Positions 6,594 to 13,516 of a stretch of 14,025 bases of DNA are shown piece after piece. Below the pieces are notes generated by a model that was not told the origin of the DNA, ran no database searches, and worked only from the letters and a program-made list of their open reading frames with translations. How positions within the stretch are numbered: position 1 is the stretch's first letter; every line of letters starts with the position of its first letter. The position numbers were made by a program, and so were the translations under genes. The stretch covers positions 1 to 14,025 of the forward strand of contig DYHM01000004.1 in assembly GCA_020724125.1 (NCBI GenBank), in the 5' to 3' direction. Origin of the DNA: Patescibacteria group bacterium. GTDB taxonomy: Bacteria > Patescibacteriota > Minisyncoccia > Minisyncoccales > CG1-02-41-26.

Positions 6594-6652
6594 AAATTAA
6601 ACTACCCAACCGACGAAGCGGCGGGGATTCTTCCCATAAGGCTCTGTCAGCA
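6594..6652 (-). mobile_element. possible remnant of an IS200/IS605-type right end
   Basis: On the minus strand the sequence GAATCCCCGCCG, CTTC, GTCGGTTGGG, then TAGTTTAA forms a hairpin (CCC and GCCG pairing with CGGT and GGG around a CTTCGT loop). It has the layout of the GAATC-stem-loop right ends of IS200/IS605 elements as I recall them, where the 3' end of the TnpB guide RNA lies. No tnpA or tnpB is present. It is inside the rplT leader, so it could instead be a ribosomal-protein leader structure. Confidence 0.3.
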
Positions 6653-6722
6653 GGTTAAAATAATCTTACCGCCTCAGAGATATTTCTTGATTTCTGAATG
6701 ATTATCCTAAATTTACCGCGAC

Positions 6723-6742
6723 CCCGAGCGCGGAGGCTCGGG
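6723..6742 (+). promoter_or_regulatory. GC-rich hairpin in the rplT leader
   Basis: CCCGAGC (6723-6729) and GCTCGGG (6736-6742) form a perfect 7-bp stem with a GCGGAG loop, ending 24 nt before the rplT ATG. No T-run follows, so it is not a simple terminator. L20 represses its own operon by binding leader RNA in other bacteria. A similar role here is possible but unproven. Confidence 0.45.
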
Positions 6743-6766
6743 AAAATCTTTAAGTTAAATTATATT

Positions 6767-7129
6767 ATGGTCAGAATAAAAAGAGGAACAATCGCCCATA
6801 AACGAAGAAAAAAGGTTTTAAAACAAGCCAAGGGTTTTCGTTGGGGAAGAAAATCAAAATATAGATTAGCCAAGGAGGCCTTAATGAAGGCCGGAACCTA
6901 CGCTTATAGGGATCGAAGAACGAAAAAAAGAGAGTTTCGGCGATTGTGGCAAATCCAGATTAACGCCGCCTGCCGCAAGTTTGGTATTTCTTACAGCAAA
7001 TTCATTCATCGTTTAAAAGAAAAAAACATCATTATAGACCGTAAAGTTTTAGCTATATTAGTTAAAAATTATCCTGACATCTTTGCTAAAATTATTAAAA
7101 TAATGAAAAGTAATCACTCATCTAATTGA
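6767..7129 (+). CDS. rplT: 50S ribosomal protein L20
   Basis: L20 binds 23S rRNA and is needed early in large-subunit assembly. The 120-residue protein starting MVRIKRGTIAHKRRKKVLKQ has the family length and shows KAGTYAYRDRRTKKREFRRLW, INAACRKFGISYSKFIHRL and IDRKVLAILVKNYPD in the expected order. An open frame extends upstream to 6698, but those 23 extra residues come from the leader hairpin and have no family counterpart, so I take the ATG at 6767. The usual partners infC and rpmI are not next to it, and no L35-like frame is found in the 230 bp upstream. It converges on guaB. No Shine-Dalgarno sequence is visible. Confidence 0.97.
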   Translation: MVRIKRGTIAHKRRKKVLKQAKGFRWGRKSKYRLAKEALMKAGTYAYRDRRTKKREFRRLWQIQINAACRKFGISYSKFIHRLKEKNIIIDRKVLAILVKNYPDIFAKIIKIMKSNHSSN

Positions 7130-7242
7130 GGATATATAAAAATAAATAAATTATCTTTTATCTAAAAATATCTTAAATAAATACGATTCTTTCATTCAAG
7201 AAATAAAAACAACCGGAATTGAAATCCCTCTGAACAACAATA

Positions 7243-8766
7243 TTAAATAGTCCGAATATCGGCTTCCTTTTGAAGTTCTTTAATGTTTTTAAAGCCTTGT
7301 TTTTGCAAGCTTTGTTTCAAACCAGCAATCAGTTGGGGAATAAAATCATAACCTGAACCCCGATAAGGCACTTTAATTACTTTACCTTCGGGAAATTTTA
7401 TTTTCATTTTTTCAATTCCATATCTTAAACTGCCTCGTTTTTCCATTGCTTCTATTGAGCCCATACCGCGATATTTTTTTATCATTTTATTTTCTTGCCA
7501 ATCAAATTCTTTTTCGCTCGGCGCTTCTTCCAAACCAGCCAACAAACCTCCCATCATAACCGTCTGAGCGCCTAAAGCTAATGCCTTGGCAATATCTCCT
7601 GGTTTAGCAACATCCTGACCAATATAATCAAGAACCTTTATTCCGCCGTCAGCAATAATTGGAATAAAACCATATTTTCTTTTTAATTTTTTAACCGCTT
7701 GGCTGCAATCCCAGACCGCTGAGCCCTGAGCGCGGCCAGCTCCTAATTCCTGCTGGGTAATACAAGCCAAACCCGGTCCGATACCTACCCTTAAACCATC
7801 GCAATATTTCGCTCCGGTTTGGAGAATTTTTTCCACCATTGACGCCGAAGCGACATTTCCTAAAACAATTTCTAATTTCGGAAAGTTTTTCTTAACCCAC
7901 TTAGCAATTTCCAATTGTTCTTCGAAAACAACGCCGGCATCAATAACAATACCATCAACACCAAACTCCACGGCCCCGGTAATTCTTTCTTGGGCTAATT
8001 TTATTCTGGCCTCCACGGCTATAAAAACCCTGAGTTGTTTATTTTCATTTTTAGTTGCCAAAGGAAACAGAGCGTTTTTTTTCAAATCGCTGTCAGTAAC
8101 TAAAGCAATGAGTTTGAATTTATCATCAACGATCGGCAGGGTGTCAAGGTTGTTTTTTCTAATAATTTTATTCGCTGTTTCAATGTTATTTTTATCAAAA
8201 GTATTTTTGCGATGAGCAGTAATTAGTTTTTCAGCGGGAGTCATAATTTTTTTTAACGGCAAGGATAAAGATTTTAAATCCAAATACCTGACATCGCGGT
8301 GAGTAACAATGCCAATCAGTTTTGTTTTTGATGTTCCATCTTTGGTAATTGGCGCGCTGAAAAATCCATATTTATCGTGAATTTCAAAAACATCTTTTAC
8401 TAAATGATCTGGACTTAAACAAACTGGGTTTTTAATAAAACCCGCTTCAAATCTTTTAACTTTTTCAACCTGAACCATCTGTTCCCTAATGGTTAAAAAA
8501 TTATAATGAATAACCCCAATACCGCCCATTAAAGCGATGAGAATTGCCATATCTGCTTCGGTAACCGTATCCATCGGCGATGAAACAAAAGGGGTCTTGA
8601 GGATAATATTTTTAGTAAAATGAGTAGTTAAATTTACTTCGTCTCTTTCAAAATTAGGCAAACGATTAGGAACCAAAATAATATCTTTATACCAAAATTC
8701 CCTGTCCCGCAAAAAATTTGTTCTTTTATGAGGTTTATTTTTTAAACTTGAATGCAGTTTAGCCAT
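7243..8766 (-). CDS. guaB: IMP dehydrogenase-like protein with CBS domains (divergent)
   Basis: IMP dehydrogenase oxidises IMP to XMP with NAD, the committed step to GMP. The 507-residue protein has the TIM-barrel core interrupted by two CBS domains (about 112-235). Conserved parts include SSPMDTVTEA at 62-71, the catalytic C335 in CITQ, D373 in IADGGI, KYRGMGS with Y432, and the flap Arg-Tyr at 448-449. Wording such as CITQ and YRGMGSIEAM is closer to eukaryotic IMPDH than to typical bacterial GuaB. Odd points: the loop before Cys is GPGLAC, with Leu333 where Ser binds IMP phosphate; the second phosphate Ser is Gly407 (MMGGLLA); about 11 residues are inserted after IADGGI; and the flap reads EGKVIK instead of EGVEG. 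Activity or substrate may therefore differ. GMP reductase is less likely given the CBS pair. It lies 21 bp after the cyclase stop. Confidence 0.88.
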   Translation of the reverse strand: MAKLHSSLKNKPHKRTNFLRDREFWYKDIILVPNRLPNFERDEVNLTTHFTKNIILKTPFVSSPMDTVTEADMAILIALMGGIGVIHYNFLTIREQMVQVEKVKRFEAGFIKNPVCLSPDHLVKDVFEIHDKYGFFSAPITKDGTSKTKLIGIVTHRDVRYLDLKSLSLPLKKIMTPAEKLITAHRKNTFDKNNIETANKIIRKNNLDTLPIVDDKFKLIALVTDSDLKKNALFPLATKNENKQLRVFIAVEARIKLAQERITGAVEFGVDGIVIDAGVVFEEQLEIAKWVKKNFPKLEIVLGNVASASMVEKILQTGAKYCDGLRVGIGPGLACITQQELGAGRAQGSAVWDCSQAVKKLKRKYGFIPIIADGGIKVLDYIGQDVAKPGDIAKALALGAQTVMMGGLLAGLEEAPSEKEFDWQENKMIKKYRGMGSIEAMEKRGSLRYGIEKMKIKFPEGKVIKVPYRGSGYDFIPQLIAGLKQSLQKQGFKNIKELQKEADIRTI

Positions 8767-8787
8767 AAATAAAATCTATATTTCATT

Positions 8788-10566
8788 TTAAGAATCAGAA
8801 AAGTCAACTTTATAAATTTTTATTGATTCCTGGCGGCCGCGTATTTCAACAACGTCTAAAAATTCCAAGGAATAATTTTTTTTCAATTTATTCTTAACGC
8901 TCTCGCTAATAATAATTTTTGTTTTGTAGGTCTTATTGAGACCTTCAATCCGCGAAGCGATATTAACCGAATCTCCAATGGCTGTATAATCAAATCTGAT
9001 TTCTGAACCAATATTGCCAACTATAACCGAACCTGAATGAATGCCAATGCCTATATCTAATTCTGGCAATTTTTTTTCTTTTAATTCATTATTCAAAATT
9101 TTTAATTGTTTTACCATTGCCAAGCCAGCCCCTAAGGCGCGGTCGGCCTGATCTTCGTCTTCCAAGGGCGCGCCCCAGAAAGCCATAATAGCGTCGCCAA
9201 TGTATTTATCAACAATTCCTTTTTGTTTAAGAATCTCCCCAGACATTATTGTAAAATATCTATTAAGAATTTCCACTAAAATTTTTGCCGGCAGTTTTTC
9301 CGAAAAACCGGTAAATCCCCGAATATCAGAGAAAAGAATGGTAATAAATCTTTCTTCTCCGCCCAAACAAAGCTTTTCTGGATTTTTTAAAATTTCTTCC
9401 AAAACCTCCTTGGAGACATAACGAGAAAAAGCCTTTTTGATTTCCTGTTTTTCTTTTTGGATAATGAAATAACGATAACTAAATAAACCGAGCGTAGAAA
9501 AAATCCAAGCGCTGTTAAGATGAATCAAATTGGGAACAAACCCTTCTTCAATCAAAAAAAACATTAAAACGAACCAAAAAAGACCTAATAAAAAATTTGC
9601 CAAAAGAAACTTAATGGACTCTTTGAATTTTAGAAAAATCAGCCAAGAAAATATACTGATTAAAAAAATCCATAAGGTAGAAAAAAGGGTTGAAAGCGGC
9701 TTAAAGGAATAACCCTTTAAGAGCATATTAAGGATATTGGCCTGAATTTCCACCCCCTGCATCGGCGTTCCTCGCGAAAGAGGAGTGGGTTTTTCATCAT
9801 GAAGATCAACCGCCGTGGAACCAATGAGAATAATTTTATTTTTTAATCGGGAAAAAGCAATTTCTTCGGAAATAAAACGATAAAAAGGAATTCGGGAAAT
9901 GGCGCCGGTTGGCGCCGCAAAAACAATTCGAGGAATTGGTTCCAAAGAATTTTCTTTTGGAATTTCCAAACCAGCCTTTTTAGCAATTAAATAAGAAAAG
10001 GCGAAAATTTTTTCCCCATCTCTTGTCTTAATAAAAAGAGGAAATCTTCGCGCCACGGCATCAGAGTCTAATATGAGATTGACGTGACCAAGAAAAACAT
10101 TTTTAACAGACCCCTCATTATCTAATGAAATGAAAATTTCCAAAGGATTAGTAAAAGAATCACTTTTGGCTTCTCTGTTTTTGATGTTTAAGGAATCAGC
10201 TTTAACGGGCAGAATAAAAGGATAGGAAAGATTTTTAATGGCATCAGACAAAATTTTATCGTCTGCCGAGCCAAGCCGCGATTCTTCGGAAAAAATAATA
10301 TCAAACCCTACTACCAAGGGATGATATTTTTCTATTTTTTTTAATGTCTCGGCAAAAATTTTTCTGGGCCAAGGCCATTGACCTATCTGTTTAATACTCT
10401 CATTATCTATGGCAATAATAACGATGTCGGGATGAAAGTGCTGGGGAATAAAAAATAAATCCTCGAGAAAATTTTCTAAACCGCTGAAAAAACCTGCTCG
10501 AAGAGAAAAAATCAGCAAAGAAGCAATTATTAAAACAATAAAAAAACCATTAAGGTTTTGTTTCAT
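8788..10566 (-). CDS. CHASE2-domain class III adenylate/guanylate cyclase
   Basis: This is a membrane receptor-type cyclase that makes cAMP or cGMP in the cytoplasm in response to an extracytoplasmic signal. The 592-residue protein has an N-terminal membrane segment (about 8-26), an extracytoplasmic CHASE2 domain (about 40-285, with IIAIDNESIKQIGQWPWPR and GSTAVDLHDEKPTP), three membrane segments (about 293-312, 318-338 and 348-368), a short linker, and a class III cyclase domain (about 405-585). The catalytic set is complete: metal ligands D414 and D458, adenine-contact K454 with T528, and transition-state N535 and R539. The Lys/Thr pair suggests ATP as substrate. The start ATG lies inside the remnant of another gene, so its native upstream region may be lost. 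The FecR-like gene is upstream and the IMPDH-like gene 21 bp downstream, all on one strand. Confidence 0.93.
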   Translation of the reverse strand: MKQNLNGFFIVLIIASLLIFSLRAGFFSGLENFLEDLFFIPQHFHPDIVIIAIDNESIKQIGQWPWPRKIFAETLKKIEKYHPLVVGFDIIFSEESRLGSADDKILSDAIKNLSYPFILPVKADSLNIKNREAKSDSFTNPLEIFISLDNEGSVKNVFLGHVNLILDSDAVARRFPLFIKTRDGEKIFAFSYLIAKKAGLEIPKENSLEPIPRIVFAAPTGAISRIPFYRFISEEIAFSRLKNKIILIGSTAVDLHDEKPTPLSRGTPMQGVEIQANILNMLLKGYSFKPLSTLFSTLWIFLISIFSWLIFLKFKESIKFLLANFLLGLFWFVLMFFLIEEGFVPNLIHLNSAWIFSTLGLFSYRYFIIQKEKQEIKKAFSRYVSKEVLEEILKNPEKLCLGGEERFITILFSDIRGFTGFSEKLPAKILVEILNRYFTIMSGEILKQKGIVDKYIGDAIMAFWGAPLEDEDQADRALGAGLAMVKQLKILNNELKEKKLPELDIGIGIHSGSVIVGNIGSEIRFDYTAIGDSVNIASRIEGLNKTYKTKIIISESVKNKLKKNYSLEFLDVVEIRGRQESIKIYKVDFSDS

Positions 10567-10696
10567 ATTTAAGTTGAGAGTTTAGATGTTCTAAAAGGGT
10601 GGTCTTCCTAATTTGTCTTGGGCCGGTAATAATAATAATCTCTTTTCTTTTTAAAAAAGGCGAAATTAAATCTTCTAATTCTCGGTGAATATACAT
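10550..10696 (-). pseudogene. N-terminal stub of an AAA/DUF4143 ATPase gene
   Basis: This 48-codon frame starts MYIHRELEDLISPFLKRKEI and continues with ITGPRQIRKTTLLEHL, the start and P-loop of the DUF4143 ATPase family. The intact relative at 12203-13480 reads FIIGPRQVGKTTLL. The essential Walker A Gly is Arg here (RKT), and a stop comes 17 codons later, so it cannot be functional. Its last codons overlap the first codons of the CHASE2 cyclase (ATG at 10566). It is too short to be the missing half of the pseudogene at 3460-4020 unless a rearrangement separated them. Confidence 0.75.
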
Positions 10697-10703
10697 CAAT
10701 TTA

Positions 10704-10748
10704 GCAGGGTTATTTTTTCCCCCTAAAGAAATTTAGGCAGGGTTATTT
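10704..10748. repeat. direct repeat flanking a small hairpin
   Basis: GCAGGGTTATTT occurs at 10704-10715 and 10737-10748. Between them CCTAAA, loop GAAA, TTTAGG (10722-10737) makes a 6-bp hairpin. The block sits between the FecR-like gene and the ATPase stub and may be a local duplication in decaying DNA. Confidence 0.6.
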
Positions 10749-10796
10749 AAAAGAGTCAATTTTATTCTTGTTTTATCTTTATTTTCTAAAATTGCT

Positions 10797-12197
10797 TTAA
10801 CCTCGAGTTTCGGTTTCAAATTCTATCTTCGCCCTAACTTTAATAATTGCCGTAGAACCTAAAAAAGCTTGTCCGGTTTCAGGATCTGTCCAGGCGCAAA
10901 TAATTTGACCCGGCGCCTCGCCCAGTTCCGAGACCGAAGAGTCAAGCCGAGCCCTAAAAGAACCCGGAAATTCCATTGTTCCTATTTTACCCAAAATCTG
11001 CCATTGACATTCCCGAGTAACATCTTTTTGACTGCTATCGTCCATTATCAATAAAGCTTTTAAACTGAAAATATCGCCTTCATTAAAAATATCTTTTTCC
11101 GTTGAAATAACAACTTTTAAATCCTTAGGCCGGGGAATCGGTTGAATTTTTGATTCGGCTTCTTTTGAAAGTTCATCAATAATTGGAAGTTCAAGTTTTC
11201 TTTTATTAATTTTCTTAAATTCAGGCAATTCTTTAGGCAGCTCTTTAATTTTCAATTCCTCTTTTGGTTCAATGGATTTAATTTCCGGCTTAATCTCCTG
11301 AAACTCAATTGGTCCTTTAATTTTTTCAATAACTTCTTCTTTTAATTTTATCCTTACCCTCTTTTCTAATTCTTCTTTCTTTTCTAATTCTTCTTCCTTA
11401 AATTCTTTTTTCTCATCTTTTAATTCTTGTCTTATTTTTTCAACCCTTTCTAAAAGTTGATTATCAGCCTCTTTATTTTGTTTAACCCAATCATTTTCTA
11501 AAATTTCTTTTGGAATTTCTTTAACAATCAACCTCCTTGGTTCCTCTTTTAATTTTTCAATATCTTCTTTTTTGATTTCCAAAATTTCATCTTCTTTAAC
11601 AATGGTCTTGGTTTCTTCAATTTCTTTTTTAGTTTCAGGATTAAGGGCTTTAGTTTCTATTTTTCCGGCCATTACCCAAAGAGAGGACTTTTCTTTTTGA
11701 TGTTCAACGACAAAAGCCGTGCCCCGGACCGTTGCCACCACGTTGCTGGTTTTTACCTCCCAGAAAGAGTCAGCCGTGATTAATTGAATCACCCGAGACC
11801 AAACCCGACCCAATTTCAAGCCAATTTTTACTCTTAAAGATCTTGTTTGAGGATTAAAACTACTTTCTTCAATAATTAAACTAGTGTTTTTGTCCAAGCG
11901 AATTACTGAACCATCGGTGAAATAGATGTTAGCCAAACCATTCTCATTGGTTTCTATAAAATCTCCTGAATTTAATTCATCTCCGCTTTTAAGTTCACTG
12001 ATGATTTCCTTGGTCTGGGGATCTTTTTTAAAAACATAAGTCGAAACCACCTCAATCCAAGGCTTGGAAATTAAAATCCCCTGTTCCTTTAATTCTTTAT
12101 TTTTGAATTCCTGAACAATATAAAATCCGGCTATAATTATCAAGACAATCAAAATAATTAAAATAAAAATTTTTAGAAATTTTGTTTTATTTAACAT
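10797..12197 (-). CDS. membrane-anchored FecR-domain protein with C-terminal Ig-like domain
   Basis: The 466-residue protein has a single N-terminal membrane anchor (about 8-27). An extracytoplasmic FecR domain follows at about 45-185, with GDELNSGDFIETNENGLANI, YFTDGSVIRLD and the hallmark VVATVRGTAFVVE at 153-165. Next is a long Glu/Lys-rich, probably helical or extended segment (about 187-330), then a Pro/Lys linker and a bacterial Ig-like (BIG2-type) domain at about 357-455. FecR domains serve in envelope sensing or as structural modules. No sigma factor or TonB receptor is nearby, so this is not classical iron-citrate signalling. It starts 5 bp after the ATPase stop and precedes the CHASE2 cyclase. 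FecR-like proteins are known as neighbours of CHASE2 cyclases elsewhere, so a shared sensing role is plausible. The ligand is unknown. Confidence 0.85.
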   Translation of the reverse strand: MLNKTKFLKIFILIILIVLIIIAGFYIVQEFKNKELKEQGILISKPWIEVVSTYVFKKDPQTKEIISELKSGDELNSGDFIETNENGLANIYFTDGSVIRLDKNTSLIIEESSFNPQTRSLRVKIGLKLGRVWSRVIQLITADSFWEVKTSNVVATVRGTAFVVEHQKEKSSLWVMAGKIETKALNPETKKEIEETKTIVKEDEILEIKKEDIEKLKEEPRRLIVKEIPKEILENDWVKQNKEADNQLLERVEKIRQELKDEKKEFKEEELEKKEELEKRVRIKLKEEVIEKIKGPIEFQEIKPEIKSIEPKEELKIKELPKELPEFKKINKRKLELPIIDELSKEAESKIQPIPRPKDLKVVISTEKDIFNEGDIFSLKALLIMDDSSQKDVTRECQWQILGKIGTMEFPGSFRARLDSSVSELGEAPGQIICAWTDPETGQAFLGSTAIIKVRAKIEFETETRG

Positions 12198-12202
12198 AAG
12201 TT

Positions 12203-13480
12203 CTATATTTTTTCCATTTTTTTAAATTTTAAAATTTCAAAAGGTAAAATAAAATCAATTTTTGTTTTGTTAAATTTTATTGTATTTTCTATGGTTGTAT
12301 TAACTATCCATGACTGTAAAGGATTATAATTTTCAATAAAATTTCTTAAGCCCGAAGGAATTTTAATTTTCCGAAGGGTTGTTTTAACTTCTATTGGCCA
12401 AGGTTTCAATCTTTTTTCTATAACAAAATCCACCTCGGCTTGGTGAAGGGTGCGCCAATAATGAATTTTATTAAAAAATTCTTTATTCTTGGCAAGTTCG
12501 GTAAAAACAAAATTCTCCAATAATTGTCCTTTATCTGGCCTTTCAGAAAATTTTTCAAAATTATCCAAACTAAAATTTAAAAAACCGTTATCCCAAAAGA
12601 AAATTTTTGGCGTCTTAATTAATTCTTTTCTTAAATTTTTAAAAAAGGGATAAATTTCTTTTAAAACAAAAGTTTCTTTAAGAATATCAAGATAATGCTC
12701 AATAGTTTTCCTTTCTACATTTAAAGAATTTGCCAGCTCGTCCATATTAACCAATTGCCCAACTTGATATGCCAATAGTTTAATCAATTTCCCAAAAATT
12801 AATGGTTTTTTTATTCTTAAAAAATTTATTATATCTTTTTCAATATAACTGTTATAAATCTCTTCCAATAAATCCTTTTTTCTGCTTAAATTATGTTCCT
12901 TAACTACGTTTGGATAACCGCCATAAATTATAAAATCTTCTAAAACAGAAAAAATAGTTTGTTTTTCGTATTGCGAAATTTCTTTTTCTTGATTTATAAG
13001 ATTGAATAAAACTGGTTCTTTGTGTTTTAAAAATTCAAAAAAAGATAATGGCCAAAGATAAAAAATTTGTTTTCTGCCAGTAAGCGATTCTTGAAATTTT
13101 GATTTTAATTCCAATGAAGAAGACCCAGATAAAATCATTTTCAGGTTTAAATTCAAATCATAAATTCCTTTAATAAATCTTCCCGCCTCTTTTATTTTCT
13201 GGGCTTCATCAATAAAAAGATAAGTTTTGTCCTTTTTCGTTTTCAAAAACTTAATTACTTCTTCTTGGGACTCAAAAAATTCAACGTCTTTAATTCTATC
13301 CAAATTAAAAAAGAAAATTCTTTCTTGGGAAATTTTTTTTTCTTTAATTAGATATTCGCTAAGTAAATTTAAAAGTGTAGTTTTTCCAACTTGACGAGGT
13401 CCTATTATAAAAGTAATCTCTTTTTTTGAAAGATGCTTCTTTATCTCTTTAAATAATTCTCTTTCAATAATTTGCGTCAT
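12203..13480 (-). CDS. AAA-family ATPase with DUF4143 domain
   Basis: This intact 425-residue protein belongs to a widespread family of uncertain function. It has Walker A GPRQVGKTT at 27-35, Walker B YLFIDEAQ at 87-94, and a sensor-like ILSGSSSLEL at 116-125. A family motif EDFIIYGGYPNVV sits at 181-193. A winged-helix-like segment follows (about 235-275), then a C-terminal DUF4143 domain with nuclease-fold residues: E349-V-D351 in QAEVDFV, and E364-V-K366 in PIEVKTT. Suggested roles for such proteins include defence, toxin-antitoxin-like functions and DNA handling; nothing here decides among them. It is the only complete copy in the window, with two broken relatives at 3460-4020 and 10550-10696. 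A consensus promoter lies directly upstream, and its ATG is so close that the mRNA is probably leaderless. Confidence 0.92.
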   Translation of the reverse strand: MTQIIERELFKEIKKHLSKKEITFIIGPRQVGKTTLLNLLSEYLIKEKKISQERIFFFNLDRIKDVEFFESQEEVIKFLKTKKDKTYLFIDEAQKIKEAGRFIKGIYDLNLNLKMILSGSSSLELKSKFQESLTGRKQIFYLWPLSFFEFLKHKEPVLFNLINQEKEISQYEKQTIFSVLEDFIIYGGYPNVVKEHNLSRKKDLLEEIYNSYIEKDIINFLRIKKPLIFGKLIKLLAYQVGQLVNMDELANSLNVERKTIEHYLDILKETFVLKEIYPFFKNLRKELIKTPKIFFWDNGFLNFSLDNFEKFSERPDKGQLLENFVFTELAKNKEFFNKIHYWRTLHQAEVDFVIEKRLKPWPIEVKTTLRKIKIPSGLRNFIENYNPLQSWIVNTTIENTIKFNKTKIDFILPFEILKFKKMEKI

Positions 13481-13488
13481 ATACTACC

Positions 13489-13516
13489 ATTATAATGCGG
13501 TGAAAATGGTTGTCAA
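13489..13516 (-). promoter_or_regulatory. consensus sigma-70-type promoter of the DUF4143 ATPase
   Basis: On the minus strand a perfect TTGACA (13516-13511) is followed by a 16-bp spacer and a perfect TATAAT (13494-13489). The ATG at 13480 begins only eight bases after the -10 box. Transcription should start about two bases before it, giving a leaderless or nearly leaderless mRNA. The TGA inside the -35 box is the stop codon of the upstream gene. Confidence 0.85.

Noticed and set aside
6545..6658. 37-codon plus-strand frame in the rplT leader, tested as a possible L35 (rpmI)
   Set aside because: The Lys/Arg-rich start superficially resembles L35, but the length is about half and the L35 motifs are missing. 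Its ATG also overlaps the TATAAT box.
6698..6766. N-terminal extension of L20
   Set aside because: The 23 residues are translated from the leader hairpin and have no counterpart in L20, which starts at MVRIKRG (6767).
7146..7250. Open plus-strand stretch ending ...EIKTTGIEIPLNNNIK between rplT and guaB
   Set aside because: It has no ATG, GTG or TTG in a credible position, overlaps the 3' end of guaB, and I recognise no family. It may be a gene remnant but cannot be supported.
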